NCBI GenBank assembly: GCA_052148155.1
Contig: JBKQIY010000147.1
Coordinates: 4,368-68,367 of the forward strand
DNA from: JBBQER01 sp052148155
GTDB lineage: Bacteria; Actinomycetota; Acidimicrobiia; IMCC26256; PALSA-610
Length of the DNA: 64,000 nucleotides
Reading direction: 5' to 3'
The translations under genes and the position numbers were made by a program. The notes beneath the pieces were generated by a model. The model was not told the DNA's origin and made no database searches. It was given only the letters and a program-made list of their open reading frames with translations. Shown one piece after another: positions 8,109 to 16,600 of this stretch. How positions within the stretch are numbered: position 1 is the stretch's first letter; each line of letters starts with the position of its first letter.

Positions 8109-9352
8109 ACGACGCGATTGTCATCGCAGACCTCGCCCGCCCGCACCTTGATGCGGCCCAGCGCGCCGCACTCGAGTACGGAGCGACGCTCGACGTCCGT
8201 TTCGACACGGACGCCATGCTCGCCGCCGCACGCGACCGTGCCCGCTGCGACGACTTCGGCGACCCGTCCTTCCGCCGGCGTGTCGACGCGATGGTCGCCG
8301 CGGTCGGCGCCGACACCGGTCTCGGTCCGCTCGGCCGGCTCGCGATCCATCAGCGAACGGTCCGGCTTCTCACATCACGGCTCCTCGTGGAAGACCTCGT
8401 GCGCCGCCACCCCGACATCCTCGACGTCGCGCTGCCGGCACCGATCGTGGTGATCGGCCTGCCGCGCTCGGGTACGACCCACCTCGTGAACCTCATCGCG
8501 GCCGACACGCGTCTGCGTTCGCTGCCGTTTTGGGAGAGCCTCGAACCGTGCCCGCCCGCCGGCCATGCCGACACCGACGGTCTCGAACGGATCGCGCGTT
8601 GTCGGCGCGCCTACCAAGCACAGATCCAGTTGGTGCCGCTGCTGCGCGCGATGCACGACCAGCATCCCACCGCGATCGAAGAAGAAATTGAGCTCGAAGA
8701 CCTCGATTTCGCGTCGTACACGCTCGAATGGCTGGCGCGGGTTCCCGCCTGGCGCGATTTCTATCTGACGCTCGACCACCACGAACACTACGCGTACATG
8801 AAGAAGGTGTTGCAGGTGCTCACCTTTTTGCGGGGACCGAACCGGTGGGTGTTGAAATCACCGCAGCATCTCGAACAGATCCCCGCGTTGCTTTCGACGT
8901 TCCCGGATGCGACGTTCGCGGTCACGCACCGCGATCCGGTCGCGGTGATCGGCTCGGCGGTCACGATGCTCGCATACGGTGATCGGATACGCCGAGAGAC
9001 GATCGAACCGGAAACCCTCGCCGAATACTGGGTCGACCGGGTCGGCCGCCTGCTGCGCGCCTGTGTGCGCGACCGCGACCTCCTTCCGGTCGAGCGCACC
9101 ATCGACGTGATGTTCCACGAGTTCATGGCCGACGACGTCGGGATGGTCGAACGGATCTACGAACGCAACGACCGCGTCATGACACGCAAGGCCCGTACCC
9201 AACTCGACGGGTTCATGGCCGCCAATCCCCGCGGCAGGTACGGTCGGATCGAATACGACCTGCACGGCGACTTCGGTCTCGATCCCGCCGCGGTGCGGTC
9301 CGGCTTCGACTTCTACTTCGATCGCTTCGCCGTGGTTGTCGAACCGTCATGA
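8105..9352 (+). CDS. Sulfotransferase family protein
   Basis: A 415-residue protein starting at a GTG that overlaps the previous stop (GTGA). It carries the PAPS 5'-phosphosulfate-binding loop VVIGLPRSGTTHL near residue 118 and a WVLKSPQHLEQIPALLSTFP segment with the following THRDPVAVIGS, the 3'-phosphate-binding region. This is the Sulfotransfer_3-type family common in actinobacteria, which moves sulfate from PAPS to hydroxyls. The acceptor is unknown. It lies between an alkylsulfatase-like gene and a Gfo/Idh/MocA dehydrogenase, all overlapping by four bases, so the four proteins are probably made together and act on one compound. Confidence 0.87.
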   Translation: MNDAIVIADLARPHLDAAQRAALEYGATLDVRFDTDAMLAAARDRARCDDFGDPSFRRRVDAMVAAVGADTGLGPLGRLAIHQRTVRLLTSRLLVEDLVRRHPDILDVALPAPIVVIGLPRSGTTHLVNLIAADTRLRSLPFWESLEPCPPAGHADTDGLERIARCRRAYQAQIQLVPLLRAMHDQHPTAIEEEIELEDLDFASYTLEWLARVPAWRDFYLTLDHHEHYAYMKKVLQVLTFLRGPNRWVLKSPQHLEQIPALLSTFPDATFAVTHRDPVAVIGSAVTMLAYGDRIRRETIEPETLAEYWVDRVGRLLRACVRDRDLLPVERTIDVMFHEFMADDVGMVERIYERNDRVMTRKARTQLDGFMAANPRGRYGRIEYDLHGDFGLDPAAVRSGFDFYFDRFAVVVEPS

Positions 9353-10347
9353 GCCTGCGGACCGTCATTGTCGGATGCGGAGCGATCGCCCAATGGCATC
9401 TCGACGCGATCGACCGTGCCGGCATCCCGATCGTGGTCACGGCCGCAGTCGATCCCGACCCCGGGCGTGCGCAACGCACAGCCGACCGTGCGGGCGCGGT
9501 CCCGTACCTGTCGTTTCGGGCTGCGCTCGCCGACCGGTCGTTCGACGCCGCGCTCATCGCGGTACCCCATCACCTGCACGAGTCGGCCGCGGTCGAGGCG
9601 TTCGACGCAGGTTTGCATGTGATGCTCGAAAAGCCGCTCGCGGCGACGCTCGACGCCTGCGACCGCATCCTCGCCGCTGCGCATGCCGCGGGGACGGTGT
9701 TCATGGTCGCCGAGAACGCGCAGTACTGGCCCGAAGTACTCACGGTGCGCGACCTCATCGCGGACGGAACGGTCGGCGACATCGTGACGGCACGCGCGGC
9801 GACGTTCTTCCCTGCGTTGGGCGAGTTCTACGGCGGCGACCGTCCATGGCGGTTCGATCGTGCCACCGCGGGCGGCGGTGTCGTCATCGATACCGGCTCG
9901 CACTGGCTGCGCCCGTTGCGGATGTGGCTCGGCGAGGCCGACGAGGTCGTCGCCGCGCTCGGCCATCCGTACCCGCAGATGGAAGGCGAGTCTCTTTGTC
10001 GTGCGCTGATCCGTTTCGAGTCCGGCGTCGTCGCGACGTTCGATGCGATGCTCGCGACCGGCGCGGTCGCCAATCAGCCGCTGTTCACGGTGACCGGAAC
10101 GCGAGGCGAACTCACGGTGGAGTCGTCGGGCTGGGTCAAGCTGTGGGACGGGACCGACCCGAAAGGCACCAGGGTCGGCGAAGCGGGCGGCTATCTGCGT
10201 TCGTACGAGGGGGAACTCGCCGACTTCGCGAGCGCGGTGCTGGACGGCACTGCGCTCGCCGCAACCGCGGAACACGCACGCGGCGAGCTGCGACTGGCGC
10301 TCGCAATGTACCGATCGGCCGAAACGAAACGTTGGGAGAAGGTATGA
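9349..10347 (+). CDS. Gfo/Idh/MocA family oxidoreductase
   Basis: 332 residues. The N-terminal NAD(P) Rossmann domain starts with VIVGCGAIAQWHLDAI, and the conserved EKPLAATLDACDRIL motif (the EKP signature) is near residue 95. The C-terminal half is the alpha/beta domain of the family, with GGGVVIDTGSHWL supplying the likely catalytic Asp/His region. Family members oxidise or reduce sugars, inositols and related polyols. The start ATG overlaps the sulfotransferase stop and the end overlaps the following SDR, so it is part of the four-gene operon 6834-11093. Confidence 0.87.
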   Translation: MSLRTVIVGCGAIAQWHLDAIDRAGIPIVVTAAVDPDPGRAQRTADRAGAVPYLSFRAALADRSFDAALIAVPHHLHESAAVEAFDAGLHVMLEKPLAATLDACDRILAAAHAAGTVFMVAENAQYWPEVLTVRDLIADGTVGDIVTARAATFFPALGEFYGGDRPWRFDRATAGGGVVIDTGSHWLRPLRMWLGEADEVVAALGHPYPQMEGESLCRALIRFESGVVATFDAMLATGAVANQPLFTVTGTRGELTVESSGWVKLWDGTDPKGTRVGEAGGYLRSYEGELADFASAVLDGTALAATAEHARGELRLALAMYRSAETKRWEKV

Positions 10348-11093
10348 CCGGCGTCTCGTTCGACTTCGCGGGTGCGCACGTGCTCGTGACCGGCGGAACG
10401 TCAGGGATCGGCAACGCAATCGCGCACGCGTTCGCCGACGCGAATGCGCAGGTCACGATCACCGGCACGAAAGCATCGGCTGACGAATACCCGGTTGATC
10501 TCGCCGCGTTTGTGTACCGCCAGTGCCGTATGACTGACACGGCCGACATCGAAGCGGTCGCGGCGAGTCTCGACCGTCTGGACGTCCTCGTGAACAACGC
10601 GGGGCAGAACCTTCCGGGCGGGCGAAGCGAATACGAACCGGACGTCTTCGAGGAAACCGTCAGTATCAATCTGTTCGGAGCGTTCCGCATGGCGAGCGCA
10701 ACCCGTGATCTGCTCGCATCCAGCGACCTCGACGGCGGCGCCAACGTGATCAACGCCGCTTCGATGGCCTCGTTCTTCGGCATCGAAATGGTCCCCGGCT
10801 ACGGGGCGGCGAAGGCCGGGATCGTGCAGCTCACGAAAACACTGGCGGTGGCGTGGGCGACGCGGGGCATTCGGGTCAACGCCGTCGCGCCGGGCGTCGT
10901 CGAAACGGCGATGACCGCACCGATGATGCCGGTCTCGCAGCTCACGGCTCCGCTGCTCGCCCGAACTCCCATGGGACGTTTCGCCGCCCCGAGCGAGATC
11001 GCCCCGGCCGTGTTGTTCCTCGCCAGTCCGGGCGCGGGCTACATCACCGGTCACACGTTGGTGGTCGACGGCGGATTCTCGATCGCGGGTTGA
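10344..11093 (+). CDS. SDR family oxidoreductase
   Basis: A 249-residue classical SDR. The Rossmann motif TGGTSGIG is near residue 14, NNAGQN near 87, a Ser in INAASMASF, YGAAK as the catalytic Tyr/Lys and VAPGVVETAM after it. The ending TGHTLVVDGGFSIAG is typical of FabG-like members. The ATG was chosen because it overlaps the previous stop (ATGA) and begins at the conserved N-terminus; the frame runs on upstream. It is the last gene of the sulfatase/sulfotransferase operon and is convergent with the VOC gene 7 bp away. Confidence 0.88.
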   Translation: MTGVSFDFAGAHVLVTGGTSGIGNAIAHAFADANAQVTITGTKASADEYPVDLAAFVYRQCRMTDTADIEAVAASLDRLDVLVNNAGQNLPGGRSEYEPDVFEETVSINLFGAFRMASATRDLLASSDLDGGANVINAASMASFFGIEMVPGYGAAKAGIVQLTKTLAVAWATRGIRVNAVAPGVVETAMTAPMMPVSQLTAPLLARTPMGRFAAPSEIAPAVLFLASPGAGYITGHTLVVDGGFSIAG

Positions 11094-11100
11094 GTCGTGT

Positions 11101-11604
11101 TCACGGCGACGACCTCCAAGGCATGATGGCCATCAGCATCGCGTCGGGATCTTCCACCAACTCGACGTACACACCGAGCGCATCGAACGTGTCGAGGTAG
11201 CAGAAACGCAGGCTGGCGAACTGGCCGCCCATCACGTTCGCAAAGCCGTTCGCTTCGCCGAACGCGACGACCGCATCGATGTCGTCGACGAGGAACCCGA
11301 GATGATGCGAGCCGGGACCGTTCGATGCGAGGAACTCGACGTGCAAGCCGTCGCCGCGTACGGGCTGCAAGAGTTCGATCTGCATGTTGCCGCTGCGTGC
11401 GAAGCCGAGCGCCAACGCGCACGAGATCCGCTCGCCGCGCAGGTCGTAGTCGAGATCGTTGGCGGGCAGGTTGACGAACTCGCCGCAGCCGAGCGTGTCG
11501 CGCATCGTCTGTTCTGCGCGCTCCAGATCGGCGACGACGAACGCCTGTTGGAACAGTCCGTCGCCGATTCGAGCGAGGAGGCCGCTGACATCCACGGTCG
11601 CCAT
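11101..11604 (-). CDS. VOC (glyoxalase/dioxygenase-fold) family protein
   Basis: About 167 residues from the ATG at MATVDVSGLL. The two beta-alpha-beta-beta-beta modules of the vicinal-oxygen-chelate fold are visible: FQQAFVVADLERAEQTMRDT, then MQIELLQPV, SHHLGFLVDDIDAVVAF and YVELVEDP near the end. His in GSHHLGF and Glu in YVELVE sit where VOC metal ligands usually lie, with a Gln in QQAFVV. Functions in this superfamily range from glyoxalase to epimerase and dioxygenase, and I cannot choose. It is convergent with the sulfotransferase operon. The 289 bp upstream to the next gene show nothing recognisable. Confidence 0.8.
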   Translation of the reverse strand: MATVDVSGLLARIGDGLFQQAFVVADLERAEQTMRDTLGCGEFVNLPANDLDYDLRGERISCALALGFARSGNMQIELLQPVRGDGLHVEFLASNGPGSHHLGFLVDDIDAVVAFGEANGFANVMGGQFASLRFCYLDTFDALGVYVELVEDPDAMLMAIMPWRSSP

Positions 11605-11893
11605 TGTCTCACGGGACGTTGGGGACGGCCGGGTTCGGGACTCGTCAGGCAACGGCTGACACGACACGCCGAGTTGGGTCGACTCACCTGGTCGTGGTGA
11701 GCGGTCCTTCGCATGTCCGCGTCGCGGTCGACTGGACGGGCGGCGAGTCGTGTACGAATCGGGCGGCGGCGGCCTCGCCGATCGGAGCGACCGGATCGCA
11801 GCCGAGTTGACTTGAACGTGGTGTCGCCGAATGTCTTGATGATTGGGGTCAGTTCGTGCAGATCCCGGCTGGCGTTGGCCGTGCCGGTTGAGA

Positions 11894-12190
11894 TCATGCC
11901 GGTTCGAACGGATCGCCCATGTCCAACAGTTCTGACGCGGCGGCGAGCGCAACCGCGAGCGACGCCGCCTTTTCGGCGACCGCGGCGAAGTAGTGCACCG
12001 CGACGGTTTCGCGCCCCGGCAGCGGAGGCGAGTTCAGTGAGCGGAGCATGACGGTGGGATCTTCGGCCGGGCTGATCTGCTCGACCGGAGATTCCGTTGT
12101 GGTGTCGCTCCCCCAGAAGTCGCGTTGCGTTGCGGTGCGTCGGCGTCCGTTCGTACGGTCTGGGGCTTTGCGGCGGCGGGGCGGGCTCAC
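11894..12190 (-). CDS. Small hypothetical protein coupled to the SNF2 helicase
   Basis: A 98-residue ORF starting at a GTG that overlaps the SNF2 stop (GTGA). It has a basic N-terminus (PPRRRKAPDRTNGRRR), then RDFWGSD, PAEDPTVMLRSLNSPPLPGR and a helical tail EHYFAAV-like (VAVHYFAAVAEKAASLAVAL) ending DMGDPFEP. I do not recognise a named family. In other actinobacteria the gene after this SNF2 helicase type is often a SWIM zinc-finger protein; no zinc-finger Cys/His pattern is visible here. It may be an unrelated small partner or the C-terminal part of such a partner. The stop-start overlap and codon use support it being real. Confidence 0.62.
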   Translation of the reverse strand: MSPPRRRKAPDRTNGRRRTATQRDFWGSDTTTESPVEQISPAEDPTVMLRSLNSPPLPGRETVAVHYFAAVAEKAASLAVALAAASELLDMGDPFEPA

Positions 12191-15100
12191 GTCGCCGCGA
12201 CCATGTCGGACGACAACAGATCTTCGGTGAGGACCGATTCGGGCCGTATCCCAAGCGCGGCGCGGAGCTGGCCGCTGTCGAGATCGGCGAGCGAGCTCGA
12301 CTTCGGCAAGACCAGATCGGCGATGCGCCGTTTGCCGGCGACGACCTCCTCGACGCGTTCGTCGACGGTGCCGGGACAGATGAGGCGATGGCAGATCACC
12401 GTTCGGGTCTGGCCGATACGCCACGCACGATCGCGGGCCTGGTCCTCGACGGCCGGGTTCCACCAGCGGTCGTAGAGCACGACATGGCTGGCGGCGGTGA
12501 GGTTCAAGCCGGTGCCGCCGGCCTTGAGTGACAACACGAGTGCGCCAGGCCCGGCACCGGTCTGGAACTCGGCGACAAGTTGATCCCGGGCAGTGCGCGA
12601 CAGACCTCCGTGGTAGCACGACACAGAAGTTCCGGTCCGTTCGCTGAGATGCTCCGCCAATCGCAGACCCCATTCGGCGAAGTGGGTGAAGACCAGCACA
12701 CGCTCACCCGCGGCGTAGACGGCATCGACGATCTCTTCGAGTCGCGCGAGTTTGCCGGAACGTCCAGCGAGTGGAAGATCGTCACGTTGGTACGCCGACG
12801 GATGGTTGCAGATCTGCTTGAGGGCAGTGATCGCGGCGAGGATCTGGCCTTGGCGAGGTTTTTCGCCTTCGGCGAGATTCGTCCCGGTTACGAGCGCGTC
12901 GAGGAGCGCTTGATACATCCCGATCTGTTCGGGCGTCATCGCGCAGCGGTCGAGTTCGTCGATCTGGTCGGGAAGTTCCGCCGCGATCATCGGTTCCGCT
13001 TTCGTGCGGCGGAACACGAGGATGCCGTTGAGGGCATGCAACGCGTCTTCGGCTTCGACACGTGTCGTCGTGCCGTCGCTTGACAGACGTGCGATGAACT
13101 GCGGACGCGGCCCGACCAGGCCAGGATTGGCAAAGTCGAGGATTGCCCACAGGTCGCCGAGGCCGTTTTCGATCGGCGTGCCGGTGAGAGCGACCCGGCT
13201 CCGCGCCTGAATTCGGCGTAGCTGCTGTGACGTGTCGTTGGCCGGGTTTTTGATCGCTTGTGCCTCGTCGAGCACGACCCGCGCCCAAGACACACCGGCG
13301 AGCGCGTCGACGTCTCGAACCGCGGTGCCGTAGGTGGTCACGACGACATCTGCGTCGGCGACCTCGGCTGCGATCTCGTCGGGTGCGGCCCGGCGCGCGC
13401 CGTGATGGACGACGACCCGAAGGTCGGGTGTGAAACGGGCCGCTTCGGCGGTCCAGTTCCCGACGACCGCGGGCGGGGCGATGACCAGCGCGGGGCCGGC
13501 TCCGGCTCCGGCGAGCAGGTGCGCCAGCATCGTCGGCGTCTTGCCCAGACCCATGTCGAGCGCGAGGCAGCCGCCGAGGCCGGCCTTGTCGAGGAATCCG
13601 AGCCACGCCAACGCTTCGGCCTGATAGCTGCGCAGCTCGCCGACAAAGCCAGCAGGGACGCCAGCCGGCGACGTCGCGACGTCGGCCGCTGCCGCGATTA
13701 GATCCGCGGCCCATCCTCCACCGACGACGTCGACGCCACCGCGCAGCGGCGAACCTTCGATGCCGAGCGCGAGGCGCAGCATCGCGGCACCGGAAAGCTC
13801 AGTCGTGTTCGACCGTTCCGCTAACGCTTCGGCAGCGGCGGCGAGATCGGCACGGTCGATCGCGACCCACCGTTCACCGGATCGGATGAGCGGTCGAGCC
13901 TCCTTTGCGAGTCGCGCGATATCGGCCGCCGACAGCTCGACACCGTCGAACACGGCCGACCAGTGAACGTTGGCGAGTTGGTTCGCGCCGACCATCGACT
14001 CGGACGCGGCATCCACGAACACTCGCAACGACGGCGACGGTCGGCGCCGCGACAACGCCGGGACCCGAACGTCGAATCCGGCGGCGAGGAGTTGGGGCCC
14101 GGTGACGGTCATCAGCTCCCACGCTTCGTCCTGACCGAGGATGACTTGTCCGCGCCGGGTTCCGCCCGGACGAGCCAACGCGGGCAGCATGCGTTCGAGG
14201 CGCGCGATCTCATCTTCGAGACGAACGCGTCCCGATCCGGCGTCGACGATGGCATGCTCGATCGGGACGAGTTCACCTTTGACACCCGACGCGAACACGG
14301 CGAGATGCCATGCGTTTCCGCTGTCGGGAGGGTCGAGGCGTACCACCAACCGTTCGCGCTCCCCGGTCACCGCGCGGGCCCACTGTTCGACCCGCGTCGC
14401 GATCTCGCCAGCGATACGGACGGGGGCGTCGAACGCGCTGCCGTCGAGGCGTGCGATGACGGCTTCGGAGACGTCGGCGACGGTCCGAACTCGGGGAGGC
14501 GGCGCGGGCAACTCGAGCCGGCGTGCACTGTCGCGACAGATGGCGTCGACCATGCCGGTGAGCGCCGATCGGATTAACGCCCGAGCGTCGATTTTGGGAT
14601 CGAACGCGCAGACCACACCGGGCATGCTTTCGGCGAGACGCGCGAGTCGCGCCGCGTCGATGAGGGCCGGCGTCCATCGCACCGAGTACGAGCCGTTCGA
14701 CTCGCGTGCGCTTCCGCTGCTGCGCTTGCGTTGACGCAGCAGCGGAACCATCGCGCCGTGCGCAGTGAGTTCCACCGCCCAGATCGCAACCCGGCCGAGC
14801 CAGCGGACGCTGGGCCCGATGTCGTCGCCGACCTGGTCGGCGCCGGCCGCGACCAGCCAGCCCAACACGTCACCGACCGGAATCGCGAGCGCGTCGGTGC
14901 GTGCCCCGCCCGGCACGGCTACCGGTTCGTGACGGGCCCAACCGGTCGAGGGTGCACTCGCGGCCGTCAACATTGCGGCGAGTCGTGCGCCGTCGATGCT
15001 GCGTTCGCCGCCGCCGGCGGCCCAGGCGACCACCCGACCGGGAACCCACGACACCTGCAACTGGACCGTCGCCGGCGCGCGCGACAGTGGGTCGCGGTCT

Positions 15101-15468
15101 CGTGCCTGACGGTCGTCGCGCGGCGCGACCCGGCGAGCGCCGCGCGGGTCGCCTCGTTGGTCGAGACCTTCGTTCGCCGGTCGATCCGGACGTTGATTCG
15201 TATGCCGAGCCCACGCAGCCGAGATTCGGCGCTGTTCCGACTCGAGGTCGGCGATCACCTGCTCGCGTTCGTCGCCTCGAAGCGACCGGGCACTCGCCAG
15301 GTGCTCGTCCGCATCCTGGCGCAAGCTGGCCAGTGCCGCCCGCCAGGTGACCCGGTCGGCCTCAAGCACCGCGAGCTGTTCGGCGGTGGCTTCGCCGTCG
15401 ACCTCGGCCTGCACGTACTGCTCGAACTCCCACTCGGACAGCGGCTTCAGCGTCGACGACGGACTCAT
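12187..15468 (-). CDS. SNF2-family DEAD/DEAH helicase (HepA/RapA-like)
   Basis: 1093 residues. The first ~580 are an SNF2-associated N-terminal region. The helicase core follows: Walker A DMGLGKTPTMLAHLL (about 638), TTYGTAVRD, Walker B DEAQ (about 731), motif III LTGTPIENGLGDLW and helicase-C motifs VFTHFAEWGLRLAEHL, SLKAGGTGLNLT and DRAWRIGQ (about 1013). These are complete, so it should be an active double-stranded-DNA translocase that remodels protein-DNA or RNA-polymerase complexes. An Arg/Asp-rich linker is near 110-130. It overlaps the 98-aa gene by GTGA and is preceded by about 530 bp without genes. Confidence 0.9.
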   Translation of the reverse strand: MSPSSTLKPLSEWEFEQYVQAEVDGEATAEQLAVLEADRVTWRAALASLRQDADEHLASARSLRGDEREQVIADLESEQRRISAAWARHTNQRPDRPANEGLDQRGDPRGARRVAPRDDRQARDRDPLSRAPATVQLQVSWVPGRVVAWAAGGGERSIDGARLAAMLTAASAPSTGWARHEPVAVPGGARTDALAIPVGDVLGWLVAAGADQVGDDIGPSVRWLGRVAIWAVELTAHGAMVPLLRQRKRSSGSARESNGSYSVRWTPALIDAARLARLAESMPGVVCAFDPKIDARALIRSALTGMVDAICRDSARRLELPAPPPRVRTVADVSEAVIARLDGSAFDAPVRIAGEIATRVEQWARAVTGERERLVVRLDPPDSGNAWHLAVFASGVKGELVPIEHAIVDAGSGRVRLEDEIARLERMLPALARPGGTRRGQVILGQDEAWELMTVTGPQLLAAGFDVRVPALSRRRPSPSLRVFVDAASESMVGANQLANVHWSAVFDGVELSAADIARLAKEARPLIRSGERWVAIDRADLAAAAEALAERSNTTELSGAAMLRLALGIEGSPLRGGVDVVGGGWAADLIAAAADVATSPAGVPAGFVGELRSYQAEALAWLGFLDKAGLGGCLALDMGLGKTPTMLAHLLAGAGAGPALVIAPPAVVGNWTAEAARFTPDLRVVVHHGARRAAPDEIAAEVADADVVVTTYGTAVRDVDALAGVSWARVVLDEAQAIKNPANDTSQQLRRIQARSRVALTGTPIENGLGDLWAILDFANPGLVGPRPQFIARLSSDGTTTRVEAEDALHALNGILVFRRTKAEPMIAAELPDQIDELDRCAMTPEQIGMYQALLDALVTGTNLAEGEKPRQGQILAAITALKQICNHPSAYQRDDLPLAGRSGKLARLEEIVDAVYAAGERVLVFTHFAEWGLRLAEHLSERTGTSVSCYHGGLSRTARDQLVAEFQTGAGPGALVLSLKAGGTGLNLTAASHVVLYDRWWNPAVEDQARDRAWRIGQTRTVICHRLICPGTVDERVEEVVAGKRRIADLVLPKSSSLADLDSGQLRAALGIRPESVLTEDLLSSDMVAAT

Positions 15469-16003
15469 CGGTTGAACCGATCGCCAGTTGGGGCGGCTGC
15501 GGCACGTCTCGGCCGCGCGCGACTGGCGTCCCAGTCACCTATGTCTGCGCGCATACATCTCCGCTGGACAACTCGGAGGACACCGTGTCCTCGAAGAAGT
15601 TGGGGGCGTAGGCCCCTTTTTTTGGGGTTTCAGGTCCACGATCTTGCGCTGTGGACCGAACACCCGGCCTTTCCGCTTCGACGGGCCCATTCGACGAGGG
15701 TCTCGCAGGACGGGGTTCAGCGGGACGGCCGGCACCGTTCAGCATAGGCGATCGCCGGATGGCGGTGACGCACCGCGTCGGGACGGGCGCACGGTCGTGC
15801 GCATCGTCCCCGGCCGGATGGGGGCCGGTCTGGCCGGACCGAACCCGCGGCCGGGTCCGGTCCGGCGCGAATCCATGTCGGGCCCGGTCGTCGTGGGTCG
15901 CGCCCGCGGCGGTTGCAGCCACCGGCGAGCACAGCGCCGCTTGGGCGACCCGCGCGCCTCGGTGGTCCGCTTCGGTCTCGGAAAGCTGGTCGATCAGGCC
16001 AGG
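15469..16003. other. Intergenic stretch without a supported gene
   Basis: These 535 bp separate the SNF2 gene from the TIGR03086 gene, both on the minus strand. Open frames exist on both strands but are Arg/Pro-rich with no family likeness. The stretch contains one clear hairpin with a T-run (15603-15623) and, around 15810-15880, GC-rich imperfect repeats of the type CCGGTCCGG that could fold. I see no RNA gene. Confidence 0.5.
15603..15623 (+). terminator. Rho-independent terminator-like hairpin
   Basis: GGGGC-GTAG-GCCCC (stem 15603-15607/15612-15616) is followed directly by seven T residues (15617-15623), a textbook intrinsic terminator for plus-strand transcription. No plus-strand gene ends before it, so it may stop antisense transcripts heading into the TIGR03086 gene region or end an unannotated RNA. 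A second CCCC-A7-GGGG fold is possible on the other strand. Confidence 0.45.
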
Positions 16004-16561
16004 TCAGACGGTTCGGCCGAGGAACGCCGCGAGCTGGTCGGCGTTGGTCGCGCCGGCCGGCGCTTCCTTCTCCGGACCGAATGGGGCGCCCTCCGCACCG
16101 CGGAACGCAGGCGAGATCGCCTGCTTCGCCCCGACGAGCAGCTGCGCGGCCAACTCGGGCGCGAGGTCGGTCGACTGGCCGGTTGCTTTGGCGAGGTCCC
16201 AACCGTGCGTGAACGTGTCGGTCGCGGCCAGACCGACAAACGCGGCTCCGGGCATCTGACCGAACGGCAACGTCAAGGTCTTCGCCATGACACCCTCGCC
16301 TTGAAATGCGGCGACACATTGGGCCGAACTTTCGTCGAATGCGGCGAGGTAGTCACCGGTACAGAAGTCGTCGCCGGCGCGGGTCGGGGGGACACCTTCG
16401 ACGCCGGCGGTGAAGAAGTACTGGCCGCCGACGATGTGATTCACCAGTTCGCGGACCTTCCACGACGCACACGGAGTCGACGTGTCGAGTTGGTCGGACT
16501 TCACGCCGGACAGCACACTTCGGGTCGAGGTGATGGCCTGCTCCAACGGTGCTGTGCTCAT
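16004..16561 (-). CDS. TIGR03086 family (mycothiol-dependent maleylpyruvate isomerase-like, DinB fold) protein
   Basis: 185 residues with the DinB/MDMPI four-helix layout: STPCASWKVRELVNHIVGG near residue 28-46 (the His is a metal ligand), then FDESSAQCVAAF, and DTFTHGWDLAKATGQ near 112-126 with the second His. This matches the TIGR03086 metal-binding family, typical of actinobacteria and related to mycothiol-using maleylpyruvate isomerase. Most members have no assigned reaction. The PhyH-type gene lies 39 bp upstream on the same strand and could be co-transcribed. Confidence 0.83.
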   Translation of the reverse strand: MSTAPLEQAITSTRSVLSGVKSDQLDTSTPCASWKVRELVNHIVGGQYFFTAGVEGVPPTRAGDDFCTGDYLAAFDESSAQCVAAFQGEGVMAKTLTLPFGQMPGAAFVGLAATDTFTHGWDLAKATGQSTDLAPELAAQLLVGAKQAISPAFRGAEGAPFGPEKEAPAGATNADQLAAFLGRTV

Positions 16562-16600
16562 GTCCGCTGCTCCTCATCGAAATCGGTCGAGGGCCGGACC

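Noticed and set aside
12000..15500. Long open frames on the strand opposite to real genes, here against the SNF2 gene and likewise against other genes throughout the window
   Set aside because: High GC removes stops from antisense frames; these translations are Arg/Pro-rich with no family motifs.
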